IMG/VR virus record: IMGVR_UViG_3300025133_000030
Location: 1 to 64,000 of that record
Reading direction: 5' to 3' (one strand)
From: a virus
Length of the DNA stretch: 64,000 nt
Made by a program: the position numbers and the translations under genes
Part shown: positions 34,777-43,884 of the stretch, in pieces
Numbering within the stretch: position 1 is the stretch's first letter
How the letters are laid out: the number at the start of each line of letters is the position of its first letter
Notes under the pieces: model-generated
Told to the model about the DNA's origin: nothing
Databases searched by the model: none
What the model saw: only the letters and a program-made list of their open reading frames with translations

Positions 34777-36684
34777 ATGTTTGATAAGATGGTAGAGAAT
34801 TTTTTAAGAAAGGATAGCGAGGAAAACATACTCAGCCTTGATGGCTTATATCGGGCTATAAGTGAGGCCTTGGAGACAGACATCTTCAAGACTGTTGATT
34901 CTAAGCTACTAAAAGAGAGAAGGTTGTTTGTCGAAGATAAGCAGAACTACACCTTCACCTTGCAGGCCATACCAGAAATATCAGTGACAGAACTTGGATG
35001 GACCAATATCGTTGGATCGGAAGGCGGTGAGCAAATCGCAGGACCTGAAAGACAGAGGCTGATGCAGTTCCTTCAGAATATTAAGGGCGGCGACTTTGTA
35101 GCAAAGATTCAATCTCTTTCTCAGTTTTATGAAGATCCGGATGCTGCCATGGCACAAATGTTTCAAGATAACCCAAACGCGTCAACGGCAGAAAGAATTG
35201 CCGTCGCGCTGTCGTATTTGGTTTTCTTCAAGACACTGACAAAAGTAATATCAAACTTTAATGCCGCCTCAGCGGGCTTTAACTTTGAGTCATTTCTGGC
35301 TGTTCTGGTAAACGGTGAACAAGTAAAAGCAAACACAGGTACCATCGCAGACTTTATCAGCCGCGCCGATGGCACTAATATGCCTGTCAGTCTTAAATTG
35401 TATCAGGAAAAGAAGCTGCACGTCGGTGGCAGCTTTACTGACTTGGTAGGAGACCTAGTCAATCCTCAGTTCGACCATGCTTTGATGCGATATTTGGCTG
35501 TGACAAAAGAATTCGAAGGGGGAAAGAAAGAAGGCCTAGATATCAATGGTGTACTCAGGTGGTACAGGTTTGACTTCACTCTTGATAATGTGTTCGACAT
35601 CCTTGCAAGATCATCCTTAAAGTCTAAGAAGTGTGTCATGCTCCCAGTCGATTATATCTCGGGAAGAGTGGAAGATTTCGAAGCTACCCTGCCCGGATCG
35701 GCAATACCATCTCCAGAGAAGATGGAGCAAGTTTTCATTAATGCATTCCGAGCCGAACTTGAAGCAATGAATGATCGCCATCGAAATCGACCCGATATGC
35801 AAATTGATGAAGAGGGTATGGATGTCATAACAAAGAATTTGAATTGGTCAAAAAATGATGATATATTTCTCCTATATGATCCGAATCCAGCGTTGAAAAA
35901 AGGTGAAGAACGCGACGAAGATTTTGACCTGCAGCCTCTTTATGTCTCTAGAGGTAATTCAAAGATGCCCGGATCCGGAGCAAAACTAAAGAAAATAGCA
36001 GAAATAGTCCTCACAAGCCTGTCACAACTTAAGGCTGACGACGGATCCCCCAGATATGATATGGATGCCCCAGAGATAAATAAAATCGTCACAGGCTCAA
36101 ACGCAGGCCTCGCAATGAGGATTGCATATGCTATTGTTAGGGCCAACAACGGAACAACAGTGGCAGGTCAACCCCCTGCAGCGGGCAAATCCAGTGTTAT
36201 GAGTATGTACTCTAGATCAGTGTTAAAGGACGAGAGAACCCAGAAGCTCAATCAACCCGGCGTGTTTGCGTCAGTAGAAGATTCTGTTAGTTTTTACAAC
36301 CAACTTGATGAAGACGGCAAAAAAAGAGCACTTGTGCAGTCCTATGGTTATCTGACTACAGAGCAGTTCAACCTAAATCAGTCCGCTGTTGCACAGGTGC
36401 ATGCTTTTTCTGATAAGAGGATCCTACCAAAGGGCCAATCAGAGGCACTGTTTGGTAGAATTTTGGTCGGTGCAGACAACACTCAAAACATGTTGAATAA
36501 AATGACTTCTATCTTGAATGAGTCAATTTTTGACATATTCATGAATGTAAAAAACGTCCAAGATAACACATACGCCTATATTGCAGGTGGTATGAAAGAG
36601 GATTCAAAGGCTGACGAGGCCATTACTGCCTCAAGTTCTATCATTTCCAAGACAATGGAATTAAAAACTTCAAAATCTAAATAA
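34777..36684 (+). CDS. Large phage protein of unknown function
   Basis: 635 aa. The N-terminal part is helical (MFDKMVENFLRKDSEENILS). A central segment MPVSLKLYQEKKLHVGGSF is followed by FTDLVGDLV and recurs in large proteins of other T4-like marine phages. PPAAGKSS near residue 472 looks like a nucleotide loop but lacks the correct spacing for Walker A. GSNAGLAMRIAYAIVRANN is another recognisable block. Neither a virion nor an enzymatic role can be shown. It has a good ribosome-binding site and lies between clpP and groEL. Confidence 0.5.
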   Translation: MFDKMVENFLRKDSEENILSLDGLYRAISEALETDIFKTVDSKLLKERRLFVEDKQNYTFTLQAIPEISVTELGWTNIVGSEGGEQIAGPERQRLMQFLQNIKGGDFVAKIQSLSQFYEDPDAAMAQMFQDNPNASTAERIAVALSYLVFFKTLTKVISNFNAASAGFNFESFLAVLVNGEQVKANTGTIADFISRADGTNMPVSLKLYQEKKLHVGGSFTDLVGDLVNPQFDHALMRYLAVTKEFEGGKKEGLDINGVLRWYRFDFTLDNVFDILARSSLKSKKCVMLPVDYISGRVEDFEATLPGSAIPSPEKMEQVFINAFRAELEAMNDRHRNRPDMQIDEEGMDVITKNLNWSKNDDIFLLYDPNPALKKGEERDEDFDLQPLYVSRGNSKMPGSGAKLKKIAEIVLTSLSQLKADDGSPRYDMDAPEINKIVTGSNAGLAMRIAYAIVRANNGTTVAGQPPAAGKSSVMSMYSRSVLKDERTQKLNQPGVFASVEDSVSFYNQLDEDGKKRALVQSYGYLTTEQFNLNQSAVAQVHAFSDKRILPKGQSEALFGRILVGADNTQNMLNKMTSILNESIFDIFMNVKNVQDNTYAYIAGGMKEDSKADEAITASSSIISKTMELKTSKSK

Positions 36685-36689
36685 ACTAC

Positions 36690-36717
36690 TTGACATTTGG
36701 TCAAAATGTCTTATAAT
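36690..36717 (+). promoter_or_regulatory. groEL promoter with spacer inverted repeat
   Basis: TTGACA (36690-36695) and TATAAT (36712-36717) with a 16-bp spacer, both perfect consensus hexamers. GACATTT-GGTCA-AAATGTC (36692-36710) is a 7-bp inverted repeat covering the -35 and spacer, a possible operator. Confidence 0.65.
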
Positions 36718-36750
36718 ATATAATATACACTTGAAAAAGAGAGGGTCTTC

Positions 36751-38322
36751 ATGACTAAGGAACTTAACTCTGGCGCAGACCTGCGTCAATTAATTGTCGA
36801 TGGCGTCAATATTTTGGCGGACAATGTCGCTACAACTCTCGGCCCAAAGGGTCGTAATGTCATTATTCAAACCACTAATGGCAACCCAATCATTACCAAG
36901 GACGGAGTAACTGTTGCTCAGTTTTTGGACTTGGAAAACCCGTTCAAGAACGCGGCGGTGCAAGTAGTAAAGCAAGCTTCGGCACAGACAAATTCTGATG
37001 CAGGCGATGGCACTACAACTTCTACAGTTTTGTCTCGTGCACTGCTCTTAGAGGCCCAAGAACACCTCTCTAACGGAGCCTGCCCTGTAGATCTGAAGCG
37101 AGGCATGGATTTGGTTACATCTGCTGTTGTGGAGGATTTAAAGTCTAATTCTCGCCCGGTCATGAGCGAAGAAGATGTACGCCATATTGCAACAATTTCT
37201 GCAAATGGAGACGAAACCATAGGGACTTTAGTTTCGACAGCCGCAGACCGCGTCGGAAAGAACGGCTCAATTACAATTGAGGAGGCTAGATCTAATGACA
37301 CTACACTGGATTTAGTTGAGGGTTTTCGTCTAGACTCCGGGTATGCTGCTAACGCATTTATTACCGACGAGAGAAGAGGTGTGGTCAAATATGAGGATCC
37401 TATGTTCTTGATTACTGATAGTAAGATTGAAACAGTTGATCAGATTCTACCATCTCTTGAGATCGCAGCAAGAGAATCCAGACCGTTTATCATAGTTGCA
37501 GACGAAATCGAAGGCCAAGCCTTGGCTGCGCTAATTATGAACGCAGTACGGGGCACTATGAAAGTTGCAGCAGTCAAGTCTCCTCGTTATGGAGAGGAGA
37601 GGCGCGGTATCATGAGTGACCTAGCGTTGGCAACCGGGGCATCTTATATTACAAAAGAATCAGACCTAGACCTAAAGACAGTCAAAATGTCAGATTTTGG
37701 ATCTGCAAAATCAATTGAGATTGGCAAGAGAATGACAACAATTGTCGATGGTTCCTCGAACTCTGATCAACTTGACGAAAGAATTCAAACAATCAAAGCC
37801 CAGATCGAGCAAACTGAATCAATCCATGAGTGTGAGAGAATGCAGGAGCGAATCACTCGGTTAGCTTCAGGCGTCGCGGTGATCCGCGTCGGTGCCCCAA
37901 CCGAGATTGAAATGATCGAGAAGAAACACAGGATCGAAGACGCCCTAGAGGCAGTGAGGTCCGCTCAGATGGAGGGTATTGTCCCCGGAGGTGGTCTAGC
38001 TCTTTATAGAACAAGAGACCAGCTAAAAGTCTCAACTAAGAATGAGGATCAAGATAGGGGCGTCGAGATTGTCTTAAATTCTTTGAGCGCACCCATCGAA
38101 CAGATGGCAAAGAACGCTGGATTTGATGTGGCATCGACCTTGAGCCAAATCGATACAAGTGCAGATGATTTTGGGTTAGATTTTTCCACAGGAGATATTG
38201 TAAATATGCATGAAGCAGGCATCATAGATCCGGTGAAGGTAACCCGTTGCGCACTTCAGAATGCGGTGTCCGTAGTCGGAACTCTGATTACAACTGATTA
38301 TGCCATTATTCAAACGGAATGA
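36751..38322 (+). CDS. groEL: GroEL chaperonin
   Basis: 523 aa, against 548 in E. coli. Nucleotide-site motifs are conserved: TTLGPKGRNV, TKDGVTV (Asp51, equal to Asp52 of E. coli), DAGDGTTTSTV and EKKHRIEDALEAVRSA with the catalytic Asp equivalent to Asp398, then GIVPGGGLAL. The Gly/Met-rich C-terminal tail of bacterial GroEL is missing. It should form an ATP-driven folding chamber with the GroES-like protein at 21.8 kb, presumably for capsid or other difficult phage proteins. Confidence 0.95.
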   Translation: MTKELNSGADLRQLIVDGVNILADNVATTLGPKGRNVIIQTTNGNPIITKDGVTVAQFLDLENPFKNAAVQVVKQASAQTNSDAGDGTTTSTVLSRALLLEAQEHLSNGACPVDLKRGMDLVTSAVVEDLKSNSRPVMSEEDVRHIATISANGDETIGTLVSTAADRVGKNGSITIEEARSNDTTLDLVEGFRLDSGYAANAFITDERRGVVKYEDPMFLITDSKIETVDQILPSLEIAARESRPFIIVADEIEGQALAALIMNAVRGTMKVAAVKSPRYGEERRGIMSDLALATGASYITKESDLDLKTVKMSDFGSAKSIEIGKRMTTIVDGSSNSDQLDERIQTIKAQIEQTESIHECERMQERITRLASGVAVIRVGAPTEIEMIEKKHRIEDALEAVRSAQMEGIVPGGGLALYRTRDQLKVSTKNEDQDRGVEIVLNSLSAPIEQMAKNAGFDVASTLSQIDTSADDFGLDFSTGDIVNMHEAGIIDPVKVTRCALQNAVSVVGTLITTDYAIIQTE

Positions 38323-38371
38323 ATTGTTGGACACTATTTATAATTATTCCATAGAATAGGAGATAATCCGA

Positions 38372-38641
38372 ATGAGTGATAATAGGCCAGATCCGATAAT
38401 GTCACTAGACGTTAAGCTTGATAAACTATGCAACGGCGTCGACCTAGTCAAAGATAGCCAAAAACTTATGGCTGATGACATAGCAAAAATAAAAGAAGCA
38501 GTGTATAATCCAGACGAAGGTTTGTATGCACGTATTCGGGCTCTTGAAGCTTGGAAAGCAACCTCTTCAAAGATGATATGGACGCTGTTTACTGCTCTTA
38601 TTGGCCTAGCCATGGCTTTCATTTTGAAGCTTTTTCCTTGA
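38372..38641 (+). CDS. Small protein with C-terminal membrane segment
   Basis: 89 aa. A charged helical region of about 60 residues containing YNPDEGLYARIRALEAWK is followed by one hydrophobic segment (MIWTLFTALIGLAMAFIL) and a short basic end. The layout is like XhlA-type lysis accessory proteins, but no direct match can be shown. It has an AGGAG ribosome-binding site. The promoter for the next gene overlaps its stop. Confidence 0.5.
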   Translation: MSDNRPDPIMSLDVKLDKLCNGVDLVKDSQKLMADDIAKIKEAVYNPDEGLYARIRALEAWKATSSKMIWTLFTALIGLAMAFILKLFP

Positions 38642-38666
38642 CATTTTATACATTATTTGGTATATT
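38638..38666 (+). promoter_or_regulatory. Promoter before the metallopeptidase-like gene
   Basis: TTGACA (38638-38643), a 17-bp spacer ending in TGG, and TATATT (38661-38666). The -35 overlaps the stop codon of the upstream gene. Confidence 0.55.
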
Positions 38667-38686
38667 TAATTATAAGGTAGGCGAAT

Positions 38687-39115
38687 TTGGAAAAAGAATG
38701 GGCTAAAAATTGCATGAAAAAGATAGAGAATTATCTCTTTCATCAACATAATGTAGAAGTTGAATATGGGAGAGGCTTTAGCGATTGTTATTTTCAGGGC
38801 CTTTCTCTAATAGAAATAAACTCCTGTCAAAACTTAACAAGCCGACTTCATTCCTTGTTACATGAAGCTGGTCATGTGCTCATTAGAGACACTGAAATAA
38901 TTGGAGTACCGTTTCACAAGTCATTTCCTTCAATGAAATTACAGGGTAGTTTCGTGAGAGGCAACGAGAAACATCGAGTAGATGTTCTTCGGGAAGAGGT
39001 GCTGGCTTGGGAACAAGGCAGGAATCTAGCTACATGCTTGGATATAAATATAGATGAAAAGATTTGGGCTCGACACCGACACGATAGCCTCTTGTCTTAC
39101 GCTCGGTGGGTTTAA
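38687..39115 (+). CDS. Zinc metallopeptidase-like protein (HEAGH)
   Basis: 142 aa, TTG start with TAAGGTAGG upstream. SLLHEAGHVLI holds an HExxH zinc motif (near residue 63), and a later REEVLAWEQGRNL could give the third ligand. The size and motif recall ImmA/IrrE-type peptidases, which cleave repressors, but the DNA-binding partner is absent. It begins a run of small genes. Confidence 0.6.
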   Translation: MEKEWAKNCMKKIENYLFHQHNVEVEYGRGFSDCYFQGLSLIEINSCQNLTSRLHSLLHEAGHVLIRDTEIIGVPFHKSFPSMKLQGSFVRGNEKHRVDVLREEVLAWEQGRNLATCLDINIDEKIWARHRHDSLLSYARWV

Positions 39116-39118
39116 GTT

Positions 39119-39346
39119 ATGGGAAGTAACCTAGTTTATATACCTTCGTCTGTATTGCTTAAGAACGGATATAGTGAATCTAATATAACCAATGTTCAAA
39201 TTCTACCAAAGCCCGGAGTTTTTCTGGTGGTCGGGGAAAACAAAGAGAAAAACAGTTATAGGATATTTTACAAAGGAAAAAAGTGGTACGTGGCAAAAAA
39301 AGACACGTTCAGTGTAGAAAAAGGAACAAAAGAAAATGATAGTTAA
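39119..39346 (+). CDS. Small basic protein, function unknown
   Basis: 75 aa with a probable small beta fold (alternating Val/Ile and Tyr/Lys). It starts 3 nt after the upstream stop and overlaps the next gene by 11 nt. No family recognised. Confidence 0.45.
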   Translation: MGSNLVYIPSSVLLKNGYSESNITNVQILPKPGVFLVVGENKEKNSYRIFYKGKKWYVAKKDTFSVEKGTKENDS

Positions 39347-39614
39347 ACTAAAAGAAATCTTCAGGAACGCCACGACTACAGGCAAGAGATATAGAACAAG
39401 GGATATATTTATTAATCCCGAACACGTTGTCTATGTTAGGAGCAACGACGACATGGTAAGGAGACTCAACGAGGGCCTCATCGAAGGTGCAACAGGAGAT
39501 AACTTTTGCACGATTTCTCTTTCTCGTGGAGCAGGAGGAACTGATATCATTGTCCTTGGCTCGCTAGAAGAGATAAACAGAACGATATCAAAGAGGGAAA
39601 TTCTCCATGGATAG
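39336..39614 (+). CDS. Small phage protein, function unknown
   Basis: 92 aa with FINPEHVVYVRSNDD and a C-terminal IIVLGSLEEINRTI. Proteins of this type are frequent in phage small-gene clusters. It overlaps the genes on both sides. Confidence 0.45.
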   Translation: MIVKLKEIFRNATTTGKRYRTRDIFINPEHVVYVRSNDDMVRRLNEGLIEGATGDNFCTISLSRGAGGTDIIVLGSLEEINRTISKREILHG

Positions 39615-39858
39615 CCGTTTTATTATCTATGGACGTACAAATTGCTCATTCTGCATCGATGCAGTTAATCTATTAAAAGAGAAAGGCTACAATTATTGTT
39701 TTTTTGACTTCACAGAGGATCCAGAAGCTATTGCTGATGCAAAGTCTTTTTACAAGTGGGAAACAGTTCCTATGATTTTAAAAAATGACACCACCACAGG
39801 AGTCACAAATTTTGTTGGCGGTCTAGATAGTTTAAAAACGCAATTAAGCGAGTCGTAA
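39607..39858 (+). CDS. Glutaredoxin
   Basis: 83 aa. The redox site C13-S-F-C16 follows the first beta strand (FIIYGRTN), ETVPMI supplies the conserved cis-Pro, and VGGLDSL is the glutathione-binding loop. It can reduce the class II ribonucleotide reductase at 19.6 kb, as T4 NrdC does for its own reductase. It overlaps the upstream gene by 8 nt. Confidence 0.88.
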   Translation: MDSRFIIYGRTNCSFCIDAVNLLKEKGYNYCFFDFTEDPEAIADAKSFYKWETVPMILKNDTTTGVTNFVGGLDSLKTQLSES

Positions 39859-39861
39859 GTA

Positions 39862-40221
39862 GTGTCAAAAGAGCAAGATCCAAAAAGAGTACAAGTAACC
39901 TCTGAAGAAGTAGTTTCTATCTACGAAAAGTCATTAGGACTTCATAGTCGAGCGAAGTATATTTTGTCTGACCATTTCACGGAAGCAAAAGTGCTACCGG
40001 AAATTACTTTCGAGTTGGTTTGCGAAATGTTATCCAGCACTCTTTTCCTTAGAAACTTTATTAAAAAGTCTTTTCCTAATATTGACGACCCTCATAAAAC
40101 AAAGAACAAGGCATACAGCCTTTCAGTCGCAGCAGTGGGCCAGCTAGCTAAGGCGACCTTGATCTTAGAAGATATAAATAAAGATTTAATAAAACAAAAC
40201 ATACACATGGAACTGCAGTGA
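39862..40221 (+). CDS. Small helical protein, function unknown
   Basis: 119 aa, GTG start 3 nt after the glutaredoxin stop. All-helical by composition, with no Cys pair zinc site or membrane segment. Overlaps the next start by 4 nt (GTGA). Confidence 0.45.
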   Translation: MSKEQDPKRVQVTSEEVVSIYEKSLGLHSRAKYILSDHFTEAKVLPEITFELVCEMLSSTLFLRNFIKKSFPNIDDPHKTKNKAYSLSVAAVGQLAKATLILEDINKDLIKQNIHMELQ

Positions 40222-40571
40222 TAGATTACAAGAAGCTCGCACTAGCATGCACGATCTTTTTCGCAGCTCAAATTTTAAGCTGGTTTCAGTTAAACTCACA
40301 ATTTGTATGGGACTTCTGGAAAGGACGCCCAGTCTTGTCTGTTCTTTTATATGGCATACCTTGTGGTTTGTCGTTTTGGTACGGCTGGAGACTCTGCAAT
40401 GAAGCACTAGGGAACACTCTTTGGGGCACTCGTTTTGTCGGGTATTGTGTGTCTTATATGGTGTTTCCATTTTTGACTTATTACTATATGGGTGAGAGTA
40501 TGTTGACTTTCAAGACTCTATCGTGTATAGCTCTCTCGGTCTGTATACTTTTGATACAGGTTTTTGCCTGA
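40218..40571 (+). CDS. Four-helix membrane protein conserved in phages
   Basis: 117 aa, GTG start. Four hydrophobic segments are visible (near residues 6-24, 40-58, 70-90 and 98-116). The pattern VLLYGIPCGLSFWYGW followed by LWGTRFVGYCVSYMVFP recurs in T4-like phages. The topology would fit a holin or other inner-membrane protein, but the role is unknown. Confidence 0.55.
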   Translation: MIDYKKLALACTIFFAAQILSWFQLNSQFVWDFWKGRPVLSVLLYGIPCGLSFWYGWRLCNEALGNTLWGTRFVGYCVSYMVFPFLTYYYMGESMLTFKTLSCIALSVCILLIQVFA

Positions 40572-40589
40572 CATTTCAAAGCGGAGAGT

Positions 40590-40642
40590 ACCCTTTTGGG
40601 GCGACTTTTTGTTTATTGTGTGACTAATTACCATAAAAGGGT
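40590..40642 (+). promoter_or_regulatory. Possible ribosome-site-masking leader
   Basis: ACCCTTTT (40590-40597) is complementary to AAAAGGGT (40635-40642), which contains the ribosome-binding site of the 829-aa gene. The same CCC can instead pair with GGG at 40598-40600 in a local hairpin, giving two exclusive folds. Confidence 0.3.
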
Positions 40643-40653
40643 GCTATATCTAT

Positions 40654-43143
40654 ATGAACTTCAATTCAATCTGGAAATCTTACCTCAACGAAGAAAGAGA
40701 CTTAGAGCTTCTTATTGAAGGTAAGCTTTCTGATGCCAAAAAGAAATTTAACGACTTAAACGAGAGAGGGTTTATAGATCTATTGCGCGGCCTGATCGAA
40801 GAGAGACTAGGCCCTAGAGCAGTGCCGAAATATATTATGTGGGCCGCGAAACATTTGGACTTTCAGAGAGTCCACGAGAATAGCGCAGAACAATTTCTAA
40901 GAAACCAATCCCTTGTGATTGCAGACTCTCTAGCCTTTTTTGAGAACAATCAAGATAGAATGCCAGAGAAAGACATCAACAAATATAAGAGCTTGGCCAG
41001 TCTGGTGGCAGATGTAAGACAGACCGGCGCATCGCAGACGCAATTGAGAAAGCAAGAGAAAGAGACAGCAAGGGAAGGTTCAGAGATTGTGTATGATGAT
41101 AACGATATCTTCGCAGTGAGGCCATACACAGAAGACGCTTCCTGTTATTACGGCAAAAACACTAGATGGTGCATCTCTGCTACTGACAGTAAAAACTATT
41201 TCGATCAGTACACTTCCGACCGCAAAGGTTTTGTCATGGTCAGGTTTAATAATATAGCAGAGGATGACCCGCTCAGGCGATTGGCAATGGTTTTTGATGC
41301 TGAAGGCTATCTCGAAGAGGTCTTCGATGCCCAAGACGAGGGCCACGACGGCCGCATCGTTGAAGAAGCTATCAGTAAGAACAATCCAAGCTTAGAAGAT
41401 GAAGAGGTATCAGAACTATATGAGGATCTTGAAGCGGCCGGGTCTGACAACATTGCCACCACCCCACCAGATCCGTCTGCTGGTTTCGAGGCTCAAGCAG
41501 ATAAGCTGGAAGAAGAATATAGAGACTCTATAAAACATGCTTTCTATCATTACGATATCGATGAGTACATGTATTTTGGTGGCGGTTTCGAATTCGAATT
41601 CGATTTAGGTCGCTTCGAAGGTGCAGAGTACCAATTACCAAACTACTTCAGTGACCGCGAATTGGAAGATACACTGAGGGAGGAAGGAAACCTCTATGGC
41701 ATTGATGATATAGATATTAGCGAGACTGGCGGCACAGTAGACATAAGAGTGATGCTTAATGCACAAGACTACGAACCCAACCCCGATGGTTATGATTCAT
41801 TCTTGTCTGAACTCTCAACAATGGATGATAACTATGTTGACCTGAAACGAATAGTCGAAAAGTATCTTGTCAAAGAGGGGTATATGATGCCCTCAGCATT
41901 TGATGCTGCCAATGAAGAGTTGGCCGATTTCGCGTCAACTTTAAAGAATTTTGAGCTGTCTAGCTCTTCTGACGAAGATCAGATGGTCTTTACCAATAGC
42001 AATGCCATTCCTCTTGATTTACCAGAAGGTAGAGATAGAATGGGCACCCTCGGCCATGGAGGAATGCTTAACAAACTGGATATTAAAATAGGCGGAAACC
42101 CCAATCGCCGGCCTGCATATCCCGGCAACAATGAGTTTCTCAAGAGACTCATGAAAGAATTGCAGGGTTTGAATAGGCAGTTTATAATATTGATGCAAAA
42201 ACAATTGCAGCTTCCGATTGCCGACCTGCCCCCGAGAGTCATCGAGGAATTATCAATACCAGACAATCTGGTGGTTACTTTTCACGGCGACCACACCGGC
42301 ATGAATCGTAGCGTTACCGCGAGAGTTGCGTTCTCTTTGGACACAGAAGTGACGCGAGAGGTCATTGATGCATCGATGGCAGCGATAAAATTTATGGACC
42401 AAAGCTATAAAGGGATTGAAAAAACTATTAGCAATGTGTTGACGGAAATGTGGAGGGAAATTCAAGACGAAGCATTGGATAAGTTCAAGGCAATGCCAGA
42501 GCAGTGGCAACAAGTGCTCACAATTGCGAAAACGAAGCATACTATGAATGCCAATGTTAGAGCAATAATTAAGGATTTGCGCTCGTGGCTCTTGGAAAAG
42601 GGTACCGGCATCGCCCCCGGAATAGAAGATCATTTTAAGCAGCTTGCAAATTTGTTAAAATCAAAAGGGGATCTACCAGAGGATTTTGAACTTCCCAAGG
42701 TTGGGTTCAATTTGAAAGATCAATCAGTAAAACAGAAGACAATAGCTACACAATTTAATCCTCCAACAATCGCAGAAGAGGTTGAAAGATATCTTTCTGG
42801 CATCTCCGAAGAGAAAGGCCGCAGCCGACAAAGGGGTATATACAAGTTTTATTGTATGATAGGTTACACAGTCACGGGAGGAGATAGCCAGCGAGGTTTG
42901 GATGACATACTAGCTGATATGAGAGCCCTGCCGAATGTGACTATCGTAACTGTTGTGGTGGCAAACCAAAGACTGTCAGAAGAGCAGTACATTGCAGGTC
43001 TAAGTATCAAGTTTATACCAACTGTTCCCGGTTCAATCCAAGCACCGGAGAATGTAAAGTCCAGAATAGTGAGGGACATTCGTCGCATAGGGAATGTCTC
43101 TAAGGTTTTTAAGATTTCTACCTCTCTCGAAAGAATAGAATAA
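40654..43143 (+). CDS. Very large phage protein with a TRWCIS motif
   Basis: 829 aa. A block around residues 160-200 (YGKNTRWCISATDSKNYF followed by an aromatic strand) recurs in many phage proteins of unknown function. Residues about 280-400 are acidic with repeated YDIDEYMYFGGGFEFEF-like strands. The remainder is helical, with the end (SLERIE) overlapping the next start. No catalytic motif is certain. The leader contains an anti-ribosome-binding-site sequence (see regulatory entry). Confidence 0.5.
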   Translation: MNFNSIWKSYLNEERDLELLIEGKLSDAKKKFNDLNERGFIDLLRGLIEERLGPRAVPKYIMWAAKHLDFQRVHENSAEQFLRNQSLVIADSLAFFENNQDRMPEKDINKYKSLASLVADVRQTGASQTQLRKQEKETAREGSEIVYDDNDIFAVRPYTEDASCYYGKNTRWCISATDSKNYFDQYTSDRKGFVMVRFNNIAEDDPLRRLAMVFDAEGYLEEVFDAQDEGHDGRIVEEAISKNNPSLEDEEVSELYEDLEAAGSDNIATTPPDPSAGFEAQADKLEEEYRDSIKHAFYHYDIDEYMYFGGGFEFEFDLGRFEGAEYQLPNYFSDRELEDTLREEGNLYGIDDIDISETGGTVDIRVMLNAQDYEPNPDGYDSFLSELSTMDDNYVDLKRIVEKYLVKEGYMMPSAFDAANEELADFASTLKNFELSSSSDEDQMVFTNSNAIPLDLPEGRDRMGTLGHGGMLNKLDIKIGGNPNRRPAYPGNNEFLKRLMKELQGLNRQFIILMQKQLQLPIADLPPRVIEELSIPDNLVVTFHGDHTGMNRSVTARVAFSLDTEVTREVIDASMAAIKFMDQSYKGIEKTISNVLTEMWREIQDEALDKFKAMPEQWQQVLTIAKTKHTMNANVRAIIKDLRSWLLEKGTGIAPGIEDHFKQLANLLKSKGDLPEDFELPKVGFNLKDQSVKQKTIATQFNPPTIAEEVERYLSGISEEKGRSRQRGIYKFYCMIGYTVTGGDSQRGLDDILADMRALPNVTIVTVVVANQRLSEEQYIAGLSIKFIPTVPGSIQAPENVKSRIVRDIRRIGNVSKVFKISTSLERIE

Positions 43144-43745
43144 TGCCATCTCCAACTCCGGAAGAAAACAATCGTATAAAAATTCAAGATATTGTAGATG
43201 AGATGCTCGGAGATGATAAGATCGTTTTGGGCCTGTCTAGGTTTGCCTATTGTTTTGACGAAGAAAAGCAAGAAAACTTCATAAAAATGTTCTGGCAGCA
43301 GAGTACTGTCTCCGGAGAAGGTAGAGTGAGTCACGAAATTGAAAGTCATGGCAACGGAGCAGTCGATGCCTTGTTTTCATACCTTACAAGCCATTATTCT
43401 CCAGAATTTAAAACGATAAAGGGCATAAAATTTGAAAACTTCTATGTAAGACCATTCTTTAAAAAATCAGGATCAGGCTCGAATGCGGAAGTGGAAGTTG
43501 TCATGGAGTTTAACACAAAAAGAAAAAAAATAGTAACATTCAGGCATACTAGCAAATCGTTTGTGCTGTCCGCAGCAAAAGTGATATTCTCGGCTGTTGA
43601 GTTTTATATTAATGCAGAAAAGGCCTTCAAGAAATTAAGATTTTTAATAAAGGACGCTAAAAATAGAAGCCGCGGCGACCTATTTAGTGAATATAGTTAT
43701 AAGTTGTCTATAGTGGTGGATGCCACATCTTATATAGGGGTTTAG
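43143..43745 (+). CDS. LeuA allosteric-domain-like phage protein
   Basis: 200 aa. ESHGNGAVDALFSYLTSHY, then FENFYVRP, AEVEVVMEF and a helix VLSAAKVIFSAVEFYINAEKAF follow the order of the regulatory C-terminal domain of 2-isopropylmalate synthase, without the catalytic barrel. The match is by pattern only. It starts in the overlap with the 829-aa gene (TAATG), which suggests the two work together. Confidence 0.45.
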   Translation: MPSPTPEENNRIKIQDIVDEMLGDDKIVLGLSRFAYCFDEEKQENFIKMFWQQSTVSGEGRVSHEIESHGNGAVDALFSYLTSHYSPEFKTIKGIKFENFYVRPFFKKSGSGSNAEVEVVMEFNTKRKKIVTFRHTSKSFVLSAAKVIFSAVEFYINAEKAFKKLRFLIKDAKNRSRGDLFSEYSYKLSIVVDATSYIGV

Positions 43746-43749
43746 TACG

Positions 43750-43884
43750 GTGAAGTTTGATTTTCGCGTTCATTTGATGGCAATAATCTTAACAGCAATG
43801 ATTTTTACGGCAGCAAAGAGAGCAAAGCAAGAAAATATGAAAAAAAACATGACAATACCGGAGAAAACAGTAGGTGAGCGATAA
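43750..43884 (+). CDS. Single-membrane-segment microprotein
   Basis: 44 aa with a GTG start, hydrophobic segment LMAIILTAMIFTAA and a basic C-terminal half. Its last 11 nt overlap the next small gene. No recognisable ribosome-binding site except the coupling to the upstream stop 4 nt away. Confidence 0.45.
   Translation: MKFDFRVHLMAIILTAMIFTAAKRAKQENMKKNMTIPEKTVGER

Noticed and set aside
36180-36205. Walker A-like GQPPAAGKSS in the 635-aa protein
   Set aside because: The spacing between the first Gly and GKS is one residue too long, and no Walker B follows.
36850-36900. Apparent loss of the catalytic Asp52 of GroEL (NVIIQ where E. coli has NVVLD)
   Set aside because: Counting residues shows that E. 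coli Asp52 lies in TKDGV, which is conserved here; the changed position is Asp41.
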